Source: an uncultured Prevotella sp. (GTDB lineage Bacteria; Bacteroidota; Bacteroidia; Bacteroidales; Bacteroidaceae). From it: DNA of 64,000 nucleotides. How positions within the stretch are numbered: position 1 is the stretch's first letter; every line of letters starts with the position of its first letter. The translations under genes were made by a program, and so were the position numbers. The stretch covers positions 13,014 to 77,013 of the forward strand of contig CAKPZC010000003.1 in the NCBI GenBank assembly GCA_934203355.1, read 5' to 3'. This document shows positions 1 to 7,804 of this stretch, one piece after another. The notes beneath the pieces are model-generated. The model saw nothing but the letters and a program-made list of their open reading frames with translations, did not search any database and was not told where the DNA came from.

Positions 1-81
1 GTAGGGATTGATTTGTTCATAGAGTTTTTATATTGTAGATGTATTTTTTTGCAGACAGCATGTCAGGACATGAGAGGTTTA

Positions 82-121
82 AAACAGACATGCGATGCTT
101 GAAACAGACATGCGATGCTTG
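82..121. repeat. 20-bp tandem direct repeat, two copies
   Basis: The same 20 bases (beginning AAACAGACATGCGATG) occur twice back to back at 82-101 and 102-121. The rest of the first 212 bases holds no gene that I can support; it lies downstream of the minus-strand GT90 gene. Confidence 0.8.
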
Positions 122-212
122 AATTTGTTGTTTAGCGAGTGCAAAATTACAACAATATATGAAGATAATCCATAATAGTTACAAAAATCTTGTCATTGTC
201 ATTGTTTTCTTG

Positions 213-1202
213 CTACAGCAGGCTTCGGTCGGTTTCGCCTGTGCGTTGTAAATATTCGTCGAGCACAGCCACCTGGGTGAGCTTCTCAAGTCGCTGGTTG
301 GCAAACTGCTTCACATACTCATGGGCATTGCTTATGATTTGTTCAGCCTCGTCGGGGTGTTCTATATAATACTTCAATTTTTCCTCCAGGTCGTGATAGT
401 CGTCAGCCACCTCGATGTAGTGCACTCCCGGTTGCAGCAGTCCCTCCCTGAACCACGTCTCGTAGTGGGGTCGTGGCATCACAGCCACCGAGTTTGATGC
501 CATAACCCATTTTAGGTTTGTCGCCACGTCGTTGCCTTCAATGCACGCTACAAACTTATACTTTAGTTGGTCTGCCACACTCATAAACGGGCGCAGCCAC
601 TCGTCGTGTCCACCGTCGGCGTTGATTTTTCCGGCGTCGCACAGCGGATGGTTGAAAAACATCTCCATGAATAACTTGCGGTGGGGTTGGCGCACCACAT
701 TGCGGAAAACAATCATGTCGCGTTTGTCGCGGTAGTTCATATTGTCGCTGAAGAATCGGAAGTGGCGCACACTGTTCAGCTTAAGCACCACCGAGTTGGT
801 GGCACCCTTGCCGACGGGGCGGCTCTTGACTATAGTGGGAGTAGCAGGTTCGTGTGTGACATCGCCGAAGAGATAGCTTATGTGCATGTGTGATGGGAAA
901 TAGCGCACAACGCGGTAGAGGTCGAAGAAATAAGCCGAGTGTTTATGTTTCTCGCCAAACGGGAACTTATATCCGGCGACTGTTGTTGTGCGCACGCCGT
1001 CGCCTGGGGTGGGCATTGAAGTTTTAGTCGGAAGGCAGCGCACATAATAGTCTACTCTCTGGCGTATGACGGCGCGCTCCTCTTCGTTGAGCGAACGAAA
1101 TAGCAGCCTGCGTTGCCATCGATACCACTGGCGCGGCATGATATAAGAGCCGAACGAGGAGGCATAAAAGCGCATTTTATGAATAGCTTTGCGTATATGC
1201 AT
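213..1202 (-). CDS. GT90 (CAP10-like) glycosyltransferase
   Basis: A 329-residue protein without signal peptide. Its C-terminal half carries the CAP10/GT90 pattern: an acidic patch (ACIEGNDVATNLKWVMASNS), then a WFREGLLQPGVHYI stretch and a DLEEKL helix, followed by a terminal helix typical of nucleotide-sugar-binding domains. Family members transfer sugars, mostly xylose or other pentoses and hexoses, onto glycans; in bacteria they sit in LPS or capsule loci. Here the gene is divergent from waaA, so a role in lipopolysaccharide core or O-glycan synthesis at the cytoplasmic face is the best inference; donor and acceptor are unknown. The start at 1202 fits a consensus promoter 38 bases upstream, giving a leader of about 30 nt. 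Confidence 0.75.
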   Translation of the reverse strand: MHIRKAIHKMRFYASSFGSYIMPRQWYRWQRRLLFRSLNEEERAVIRQRVDYYVRCLPTKTSMPTPGDGVRTTTVAGYKFPFGEKHKHSAYFFDLYRVVRYFPSHMHISYLFGDVTHEPATPTIVKSRPVGKGATNSVVLKLNSVRHFRFFSDNMNYRDKRDMIVFRNVVRQPHRKLFMEMFFNHPLCDAGKINADGGHDEWLRPFMSVADQLKYKFVACIEGNDVATNLKWVMASNSVAVMPRPHYETWFREGLLQPGVHYIEVADDYHDLEEKLKYYIEHPDEAEQIISNAHEYVKQFANQRLEKLTQVAVLDEYLQRTGETDRSLL

Positions 1203-1239
1203 GGAATAAATAGGATAATGATTGAATTGTTTATCAGCG

Positions 1240-1271
1240 CAAATTTAACTAAAAAACGACGAGTATGCAAA
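1240..1271 (-). promoter_or_regulatory. Bacteroidetes promoter for the GT90 gene
   Basis: On the minus strand TTTG (1271-1268) is followed after exactly 20 bases by TAAATTTG (1247-1240), matching the -33/-7 consensus of the Bacteroidetes primary sigma factor. Transcription would begin near 1235. Confidence 0.7.
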
Positions 1272-1350
1272 GAAAAAGCCACGTAAATACGAATATGCTT
1301 TTGGATTGTAGCGTGTTCTACGTGCATAATGCAACTTTCAAAGCTAAAAG

Positions 1351-1382
1351 TTTGGTTGTTTCGGCAACATTTCATAACTTTG
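1351..1382 (+). promoter_or_regulatory. Bacteroidetes promoter for the LPS-core operon
   Basis: TTTG (1351-1354), a 20-base spacer and TAACTTTG (1375-1382) form a full consensus promoter directed at waaA. It is back to back with the GT90 promoter, so the two transcripts diverge from about 150 bases of shared control region. Confidence 0.7.
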
Positions 1383-1444
1383 CTTGCAACTCAACGCCTC
1401 AGCGATAGCAGAATGGCGATATAGTTAACTGATAACGACTATTT

Positions 1445-2725
1445 ATGATAGCAATATATAATGTGTTGGTATATGCCGTATATGGACTTTTGAAACTCAT
1501 AAACTTTCTGCGACTCACACAATTGATGTCGTCGGAAAGCAAGTTGCGCAAGTTTATAGAAGGACAATCGAAAGCCATAGAGTGCATAGCCACAGCCAAT
1601 ATCTCAGGCAACGACAACGTAGTGTGGTTTCATGCTGCCTCATTGGGCGAGTATGGAATAGCGCGCCCTATAATCAGACGACTCATTGAAGAGGAGCATT
1701 GTCGTGTGGTAATGACATTCTTCTCGTCGACCGGCTATGAGGCACTGCATCCACGGGTGGGCAAGGACCCTTATGCTCCCGACTATGTGTTCTATCTCCC
1801 GCTCGACACTCCGGGCAACGCATCGCGCTTTCTTGACCTCGTTAGGCCCAAGAAAGCTGTTTTTATGGTGTCGGAAATCTGGCCCAACTATCTGCACTCG
1901 CTCCATCGGCGCGGTATAAAGTCGTGTCTTGTGTCTGCCAAGGTGTCGAAGCGCACAGCAGCAATGAAATGGTATGGCGGCTTGCACCGCAGTGCCATGC
2001 AGTGTTTCAGCAAGATACTTGTGCTCGACGAGCTTTCGCAAGAAATGCTTCAGAATGCTGGCATGGCAGACGTTGAGAAGACAGGCAACCCACTGTTCGA
2101 CAACGTGATTGGCGTTGCCGAACAACCCTACGAAAATCCTATTCTTGAGCGTTTCTGCCAAGGACACCGCGTGTTTATTGCCGGAAGCATAAGCGACGAC
2201 AACGACTTGCAGCTTACAGCCACTCTCGCCAACAGGCACGGCGAGATGCGGTTTATTTTTGTGCCCCACGAGATTACCACCGACAACCTGTGTCAAACAC
2301 GCTCGGCACTGATTGGCAAGTCGGTGCTCTACAGTGAGTGCAATGGCGAAACCGACTTCGACGGCGAAGGCATACAGGTGCTCATATTCGACAGGTTCGG
2401 CGAGTTGTCGCGCCTTTATCGATATGGTGCCTACGCCTATATAGGTGGCGGGTTCACACGCTATCTGCACAGCCTCATCGAGGCATCGGTATATGGACTG
2501 CCCGTAAGTTTCGGACCATATACAGGGCGCAAGGTGACACCACAGCAGATAGTGTCGCTCGGCATAGGGCGCAAGGTGTCAACACCCGACGAACTCGACC
2601 TGTGGATAACCGACATCAAGGACAATGTCGAAACTCTGCAAGCTATCCGCCGTAAGGCCATCGACTATGTATACGCCAATGCCGGTGCTACTCAACAGGT
2701 GACAGAAATAATAAGAAATCTCTAA
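1445..2725 (+). CDS. waaA: 3-deoxy-D-manno-octulosonic acid (Kdo) transferase
   Basis: A 426-residue protein of the usual WaaA/KdtA length and plan: an N-terminal hydrophobic helix (about residues 1-20), then a GT-B fold. The segment WFHAASLGEYGIARPII carries the conserved glutamate that acts as catalytic base, followed by FMVSEIWPNYL and the C-terminal donor domain with a GGGF...LIEASVYGLPV region. The enzyme transfers Kdo from CMP-Kdo onto lipid IVA at the inner face of the cytoplasmic membrane. It is the first gene of the plus-strand cluster, 11 bases ahead of an LpxL-type acyltransferase and close to a CMP-Kdo-synthetase-like gene, which supports the assignment. Whether it adds one or two Kdo residues cannot be read from sequence. 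Confidence 0.93.
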   Translation: MIAIYNVLVYAVYGLLKLINFLRLTQLMSSESKLRKFIEGQSKAIECIATANISGNDNVVWFHAASLGEYGIARPIIRRLIEEEHCRVVMTFFSSTGYEALHPRVGKDPYAPDYVFYLPLDTPGNASRFLDLVRPKKAVFMVSEIWPNYLHSLHRRGIKSCLVSAKVSKRTAAMKWYGGLHRSAMQCFSKILVLDELSQEMLQNAGMADVEKTGNPLFDNVIGVAEQPYENPILERFCQGHRVFIAGSISDDNDLQLTATLANRHGEMRFIFVPHEITTDNLCQTRSALIGKSVLYSECNGETDFDGEGIQVLIFDRFGELSRLYRYGAYAYIGGGFTRYLHSLIEASVYGLPVSFGPYTGRKVTPQQIVSLGIGRKVSTPDELDLWITDIKDNVETLQAIRRKAIDYVYANAGATQQVTEIIRNL

Positions 2726-2736
2726 CTTCACGCAAT

Positions 2737-3684
2737 ATGACACGACTACAGACCATACGATACCACGTGCTATTGTCGCTGCTGCGACTCGTAGCCTTGT
2801 TGCCGCTGCCGGTGCTTTATGTATTCAGCAGTTTTGTGTGCTTTGTGCTCCACCGTATAGTGGGCTATCGCGTCAAGGTGGTGCGCGACAATCTGCAACG
2901 GTCGTTTCCCGAACGCTCTGTCGAGGAATTGCGCCGCATAGAGCATCTGTTCTATGTCCACCTGTGCGACTGCATTGTCGAGACGGTAAAACTGTTGCAC
3001 ATCTCCGATGCCGAGATAATGCGCCGCGTGGACACACGTGGAGGCGACTATATCGAGAAACTCGCCGAGGACGGACGTCCAATCATCATCATGCTCGGCC
3101 ACTATGGCAACTGGGAGTGGGTGCAGGCGGTGACTATGTACTATAAGCGTCCGGACCTGAACGCCGAGATTTATCGCAAGTCGCGCGACGATGTGTTCGA
3201 CAAGATAATGTACACCATACGCTCGCGCTTCAACACACAGCAGATAGTGCAGGCTAAGGCAGTGCGCACGCTGATAGGATGGAAACTGCGAAAGCAGCAG
3301 TTTCTTGTGGGATTCATATCCGACCAGCGTCCCAATAGCACCAACCTCAACCACTGGATGACTTTCCTCGGTCAGGACACGCCAATAGCCGTCGGAGCCG
3401 AGGAGATAGGCGAGCACATCGGGGCACACTATGTATATCTCGACATAGAGCGACCAACGCGCGGACACTACCGCATGACATTCTGCCCTATAGAGCCCGA
3501 CAACGACGCACCCGAATTCCCCTATGTGGTGGCGTTTATGCGGCGTTTGGAGCAAACAATACAGCGCAACCCACAATACTGGCTTTGGTCGCACAAGCGA
3601 TGGCGCCGTACACGCAAGTTCGACGAGAGTCTTGCACGCTACAGGGAGCGCATGGCTGAGAAAGTTGACGAGTTGATAAGTTGA
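2737..3684 (+). CDS. Lipid A biosynthesis acyltransferase (LpxL/HtrB family)
   Basis: A 315-residue protein with one N-terminal membrane helix (about residues 10-35) and the family HX4E catalytic motif in GHYGNWEW near residue 125. Further conserved elements are the SDQRP segment near residue 200 and the C-terminal WLWSHKRWRR motif, typical of late acyltransferases. These enzymes add a secondary acyl chain to Kdo-lipid IVA at the inner membrane; the chain-length preference cannot be read from sequence. It follows waaA by 11 bases and is surely cotranscribed with it. The C-terminus runs into AGTTGACG-type short repeats (about 3663-3700), just before an interspersed repeat element. Confidence 0.9.
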   Translation: MTRLQTIRYHVLLSLLRLVALLPLPVLYVFSSFVCFVLHRIVGYRVKVVRDNLQRSFPERSVEELRRIEHLFYVHLCDCIVETVKLLHISDAEIMRRVDTRGGDYIEKLAEDGRPIIIMLGHYGNWEWVQAVTMYYKRPDLNAEIYRKSRDDVFDKIMYTIRSRFNTQQIVQAKAVRTLIGWKLRKQQFLVGFISDQRPNSTNLNHWMTFLGQDTPIAVGAEEIGEHIGAHYVYLDIERPTRGHYRMTFCPIEPDNDAPEFPYVVAFMRRLEQTIQRNPQYWLWSHKRWRRTRKFDESLARYRERMAEKVDELIS

Positions 3685-3752
3685 CGAGTTGACGAGTAAA
3701 CAAGTTGCTACTTATACTTATCAAAGTTGTTATGAAGAGTTTGAGTTGTAAA

Positions 3753-3852
3753 GGCAAATGTCCATTAACTTCACGAGCGAAGCGAGTTATCTTCCAATAA
3801 CTCCCAATAACTCCCAATAACTCCCAATAACTTCTTTCGCTTGCGAAACTTT
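3753..3852. repeat. Interspersed repeat element with 10-bp tandem core
   Basis: This copy contains GCAAATGTCC, then ACTTCACGAGCGAAGCGAGT, about four AATAACTCCC units (3793-3832) and ends in the self-complementary TTTCGCTTGCGAAA. The same order recurs near 16680, 26040-26320 (inverted) and 51479. It separates the acyltransferase from the next gene, probably within one transcript, where it could form hairpins. No protein is encoded. Confidence 0.7.
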
Positions 3853-3889
3853 AATAATAAAGACTATCAATAAAAATAAATATACAACA

Positions 3890-4624
3890 ATGAACATCAT
3901 TTGTGTTATTCCTTCAAGAGCCGAGTCGTCGCGTTTCTTCGAGAAACCGCTTGCACTGATTCTCGGCAAGCCTATGGTACAGTGGGTATGGGAACACTGC
4001 AAGGCAGTGCCCGAATTCTCAGAAGTGTATGTAGCCACCGACAGTGAGAAAATTCAGAAACTCTGCGAGAGCTTCGGCGCCAAGGTCATCATGACTTCGT
4101 CCGACCACGACACTGCAACAGAGCGACTCTATGAGGTGTCGACAAAGGTGGAGGCCGACCTCTATGTGATGGTCAACGGCGACGAGCCACTGCTCACACG
4201 CGACGCCATCATACAGTGTATACCCGACCATATCGACGAGGGACAACTCTATGTGTCGAATCTTATGACCGACTTCTCGAATCCAGTGGAAGTGGTCGAC
4301 ACCACCAACTTGAAGATTGTCACAGCTACCAACAACCGCTGCCTATTCATCTCGCGCAGTCCGATACCATTCCCAAAGGGCAACATGGACTATGTTTACC
4401 ATAAGTTCGTGGGAGTGGGAGCCTTCAACCGCAAGGCCCTCGACTTCTATCACAACACGCCGCGTGGCCCCATCGAGAAGATTGAGGAGAACGACTCGTT
4501 CCGATTCATCGAGAACGATGTGCCCATCTACTACTACAACTGCCACTGCAAGTCGCTCTCGGTCGACAACCGCAAGGACATCGAGGGCGTGGAGCATTAT
4601 ATGAAGCAGAAGGGACTGGCTTAG
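3890..4624 (+). CDS. kdsB: KdsB-like CMP-sugar synthetase (3-deoxy-octulosonate cytidylyltransferase family)
   Basis: A 244-residue member of the cytidylyltransferase family: N-terminal CVIPSRAESSRFFEKPL nucleotide loop, VATDSEKI, HDTATERLYE, and VMVNGDEPLL carrying the metal-binding aspartate. The family activates Kdo or related acids with CTP to the CMP-sugar used by WaaA. Position after waaA and lpxL supports Kdo as substrate. It is, however, less like textbook KdsB than expected: the usual GKPL is EKPL, and the C-terminal third (KFVGVGAFNRKALDFY, then IEENDSFRFIEN) departs from the standard KdsB pattern. An 8-amino-Kdo or other ulosonate activating enzyme is a real alternative. Another kdsB elsewhere in the genome cannot be excluded. 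Confidence 0.75.
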   Translation: MNIICVIPSRAESSRFFEKPLALILGKPMVQWVWEHCKAVPEFSEVYVATDSEKIQKLCESFGAKVIMTSSDHDTATERLYEVSTKVEADLYVMVNGDEPLLTRDAIIQCIPDHIDEGQLYVSNLMTDFSNPVEVVDTTNLKIVTATNNRCLFISRSPIPFPKGNMDYVYHKFVGVGAFNRKALDFYHNTPRGPIEKIEENDSFRFIENDVPIYYYNCHCKSLSVDNRKDIEGVEHYMKQKGLA

Positions 4625-4632
4625 GCAAGACT

Positions 4633-5766
4633 ATGAAAATAGGTTTTGACGCCAAGAAGGCTGTTAAGAATCTCACTGGCATCGGCAACTACAGCCGACG
4701 CTGCATCAACGCCGTCGGGCGACTGTCGCCCGACGACGAGCTGCTGCTTTTTGCGCCAGCAAGACACAACAGCAAGGCAACCGAACAAATAATGGTTCCC
4801 CACAAGCTGGTGGAACCGCAAGGATTCATGCGCCGCAACCCTATTGTTTATGAGTTGTGGCGCAACTTCACACAGTGGCGCACAGTGAGACGCTCACAGC
4901 TCGACGTGTTCCACGGACTCAGCAACGAGTTGCCTTTCTTCATAGGCAACGCCAGATGCAAGACTGTAGTCACAATACACGACCTTATATTTCTGCGCTA
5001 TCCACATATCTACTCGTGGCTTAGCCGCCAGATTTTGCGCGTAAAGACACGCTACGCCTGCCACGTGGCCGACCGCATCATAGCCATAAGCGAATGCACC
5101 AAAAACGACATCATGCGTTTCTATGGCATTCCCGAGGAACGTATCGAAGTGGTCTACCAAAGCATTAGCCCAATGTTTTTCGAGCCAGTCGACGACAGCG
5201 ACGTGCAGACATCCCTCGCAAAGTATGGCATTTCAGGTCGTTTTGTCCTGGGCGTGGGCACTATAGAACGGCGCAAGAACCAGCAGCAACTCATTCGTGC
5301 GGCTGCCATGTTGCCCGACGACGTGCAGGTGGTGATACTCGGCAAGCGCACACCCTATCAGCAAGAGCTCGAGCGTCTTGTCGATGAGATGCATCTTGCC
5401 CACAAGGTGCGCATACTCAACGGTGTGTCCAACGACCATCTGCGCTGTTTCTATCATGCTGCCACAATGGCTGTCTACACTTCGTTTTTCGAGGGCTTCG
5501 GACTCCCCGTCGTTGAGGCTCTCGCCTGTGGATGTCCGGTGATAGCAGCCAAAGGCTCATGTCTTGAGGAAGCGGGCGGAGAGAGTAGTGTGTATGTAAG
5601 TCCCGACAGCATAGAGCAACTTGCCGAGGCTGTGAACAGCCTGCTCGACAACCCTGGTCAGCTCGACAAGATGTCGAGCGAGGGAATGAAGTACGCACGC
5701 CAATTCCGCGATGACACCATGGCAGAGTGTCTGCTGCGCATCTACAGCAATCTGACAAATCCATAA
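4633..5766 (+). CDS. GT4-family glycosyltransferase
   Basis: A 377-residue GT-B enzyme. The N-terminal acceptor domain begins with a GIGNYSRRCI loop. The C-terminal donor domain shows VLGVGTIERRKNQQQLI, a middle VVILGK strand and the GT4 motif FFEGFGLPVVEALACGCPVI with the EX7E pair that contacts the nucleotide sugar. It is a cytoplasmic retaining glycosyltransferase. The gene starts eight bases after the cytidylyltransferase stop and ends three bases before the next glycosyltransferase, so all three are one operon. The context suggests addition of a core or O-unit sugar outward of Kdo; donor and linkage are unknown. Confidence 0.88.
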   Translation: MKIGFDAKKAVKNLTGIGNYSRRCINAVGRLSPDDELLLFAPARHNSKATEQIMVPHKLVEPQGFMRRNPIVYELWRNFTQWRTVRRSQLDVFHGLSNELPFFIGNARCKTVVTIHDLIFLRYPHIYSWLSRQILRVKTRYACHVADRIIAISECTKNDIMRFYGIPEERIEVVYQSISPMFFEPVDDSDVQTSLAKYGISGRFVLGVGTIERRKNQQQLIRAAAMLPDDVQVVILGKRTPYQQELERLVDEMHLAHKVRILNGVSNDHLRCFYHAATMAVYTSFFEGFGLPVVEALACGCPVIAAKGSCLEEAGGESSVYVSPDSIEQLAEAVNSLLDNPGQLDKMSSEGMKYARQFRDDTMAECLLRIYSNLTNP

Positions 5767-5769
5767 ACA

Positions 5770-6753
5770 ATGAACATCCTACTGAGTTTTCCTGGCAGCC
5801 GCTTGCCAGTCACCAACTATGGCGGCACGCAGCGCGTGGTGTGGTATCTCGCCAAAGAGCTTCACGCCATGCACCACCGTGTGTGGCTGCTTGCTGCCAA
5901 AGGCTCCTCGTGTCCCTTTGCCGAGGTGGTGGAGTACACGCCGGGGGTGCCTATCGCTGAGCAGATACCCAGCGGCATCGACATCATACACTGTCAGGAG
6001 AGCGCCGACCCCAGCATAAGCCATCTGCCCCATGTGGTGACCATGCACGGCAACCGCAGCCACGGACCGCTTGACCCCAACACAGTGTTTGTGTCGCGCA
6101 ACCATGCCGAGCGTTTCGGCAGCGACAGCTATGTCTACAACGGCATGGACTGGGACGACTATGGCAAAGTAGACTGGAATGCTCAGCGCCGTTATTTCCA
6201 TTTCCTTGGCAAGGCGGCGTGGAGCGTAAAGAATGTGCGTGGAGCCATCAATGTGGCTAAAGCCATTCCCGGCGCACGGCTTGAGGTGTTGGGCGGCTAT
6301 CGCTTCAACTTCAAGATGGGGTGGCGTTTCACCTTCTCGCCAAAGATAAGGTTCGAAGGCATGGTGGGCGGCGAGCGCAAGAGCCAGCTGCTCAACGGTT
6401 CGCGTGGACTCATCTTTCCAGTAATCTGGGACGAGCCATTCGGACTTGCCATCACCGAGAGCCTTTATTTCGGTGCGCCAGTGTTTGGCACGCCCTACGG
6501 GTCGCTGCCCGAACTGGTGACTCCCGAGGTGGGATTCCTCACCGACAACAAGGCCGACATGTTGGCCCATCTGCTCAACGACTACCACTACTCGCCACGT
6601 ATATGCCACGAATATGCTGCCGACAACTTCAACTCGCGGCTCATGGCAGAGCGCTATGTCGAGAAATACGAGCGGGTGCTCAATGGTGAGACTCTCAACT
6701 CCCATCCGCTCATCCAGCACGACTCATATCCCCGCCACCCGTGGATAGAATAA
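5770..6753 (+). CDS. GT4-family glycosyltransferase
   Basis: A short (327-residue) GT-B enzyme. The N-terminus has the typical GGTQRVVWYLAKEL loop, the middle FHFLGKAAWSVKN marks the start of the donor domain, and PVIWDEPFGLAITESLYFGAPVFG supplies the EX7E motif of GT4 retaining enzymes. The sequence is closest in pattern to UDP-sugar-using LPS enzymes of Bacteroidetes; the real sugar is not predictable. Only three bases separate it from the preceding glycosyltransferase, implying translational coupling. It is followed after 32 bases by the GT9 enzyme. Assignment to LPS core assembly rests on the operon. Confidence 0.87.
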   Translation: MNILLSFPGSRLPVTNYGGTQRVVWYLAKELHAMHHRVWLLAAKGSSCPFAEVVEYTPGVPIAEQIPSGIDIIHCQESADPSISHLPHVVTMHGNRSHGPLDPNTVFVSRNHAERFGSDSYVYNGMDWDDYGKVDWNAQRRYFHFLGKAAWSVKNVRGAINVAKAIPGARLEVLGGYRFNFKMGWRFTFSPKIRFEGMVGGERKSQLLNGSRGLIFPVIWDEPFGLAITESLYFGAPVFGTPYGSLPELVTPEVGFLTDNKADMLAHLLNDYHYSPRICHEYAADNFNSRLMAERYVEKYERVLNGETLNSHPLIQHDSYPRHPWIE

Positions 6754-6785
6754 GTATAACCCGATAAACAACAACCCATCACATA

Positions 6786-7775
6786 ATGTCCAAACCATCA
6801 CGCATCCTTGTCATACGTCTCTCGGCTCTAGGCGATGTCGCCATGACCCTGCCCGTCATCTACTCCATGGCGCGGCAAAACCCCGAGGTGCAGGTCGACG
6901 TGCTCACCCGTCCGTTTTTCGCACGTATGTTTGTTGGCGCACCAGAGAATGTGCATCTGCTGAAAGCCGACTTCAAGAACAAATACACGGGATTCTTCGG
7001 ACTCCTCAACCTCGCGCTGTGGCTGCGCCGACGCGGCTACGACGCCGTAGCCGACCTTCACAATGTGTCGCGCTCGTGGATTATCGACTCTGTAATGCGG
7101 CTTACGGGTGTGAGGGTGGCTATGGTTGCCAAACTGCGAAGCCAGCGCAAGAAGCTGCTCAACGACAAGGTGCAGCAACAACCGTTTGTCGACCGCTATG
7201 CCGACGTGTTTCGCCAGCTCGGGCTCGACGTGACACTCGACTTCAAGTCGATATATGCCGAAGACGCCATCGTTGCCACTCCCATCGAGGTTCAGCAACC
7301 AGCTATAGGCATTGCGCCCTTCGCGCGGTTCGAGAGCAAGACTCTGCCTGCCGATACCATGTTTGGAGTAGTGCAGCGTCTCGCCTCATGGGGATGGAAT
7401 GTGTATCTGTTTGGAGCCAAGACCGACGACAAGATATTATCAGAATGGGCCGAGCAGACCGAAAATTGCGTCTCGCTTGCCGGACGCTACTCGCTTGAGG
7501 AGGAACTTGCCATCATGTCCCGACTCGATGTCATGCTCTCCATGGACTCTGCCAACCAACACCTGGCTTCGCTCGTGGGCACAAGGGTGGTGTCGATATG
7601 GGGAAGTACAACACCGCTGTGTGGCTTCCTCGGATATGGCCAAAAAGCCGACGACGTGGTGTGTCGCAATCTCCAGTGCCAGCCTTGCAGCATAGGTGGC
7701 ATAGCGGACGACTGTCGTTTCCATTACGCCTGTCTCAACCAGATTGACATTAACGACATTTTGAAAAAGATTTAA
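6786..7775 (+). CDS. GT9 glycosyltransferase (ADP-heptose:LPS heptosyltransferase-like)
   Basis: A 329-residue GT9 protein with the family N-terminus ILVIRLSALGDVAMTLPV and the C-terminal SMDSANQHLASLVGT followed by VSIWGSTTP, where the donor diphosphate binds. GT9 enzymes move heptose (or, in related proteins, other sugars) from ADP- or nucleotide-activated donors onto the inner LPS core. The cysteine-containing tail (NLQCQPCSIGGIADDC, then CLNQI) is common in Bacteroidetes members. It lies in the LPS operon, so addition of an early core residue is likely. Heptose itself is not proven, because I see no heptose biosynthesis genes in the window. Confidence 0.88.
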   Translation: MSKPSRILVIRLSALGDVAMTLPVIYSMARQNPEVQVDVLTRPFFARMFVGAPENVHLLKADFKNKYTGFFGLLNLALWLRRRGYDAVADLHNVSRSWIIDSVMRLTGVRVAMVAKLRSQRKKLLNDKVQQQPFVDRYADVFRQLGLDVTLDFKSIYAEDAIVATPIEVQQPAIGIAPFARFESKTLPADTMFGVVQRLASWGWNVYLFGAKTDDKILSEWAEQTENCVSLAGRYSLEEELAIMSRLDVMLSMDSANQHLASLVGTRVVSIWGSTTPLCGFLGYGQKADDVVCRNLQCQPCSIGGIADDCRFHYACLNQIDINDILKKI

Positions 7776-7804
7776 CCCCCTGACAAAGGACAATACATAT
7801 TTAT

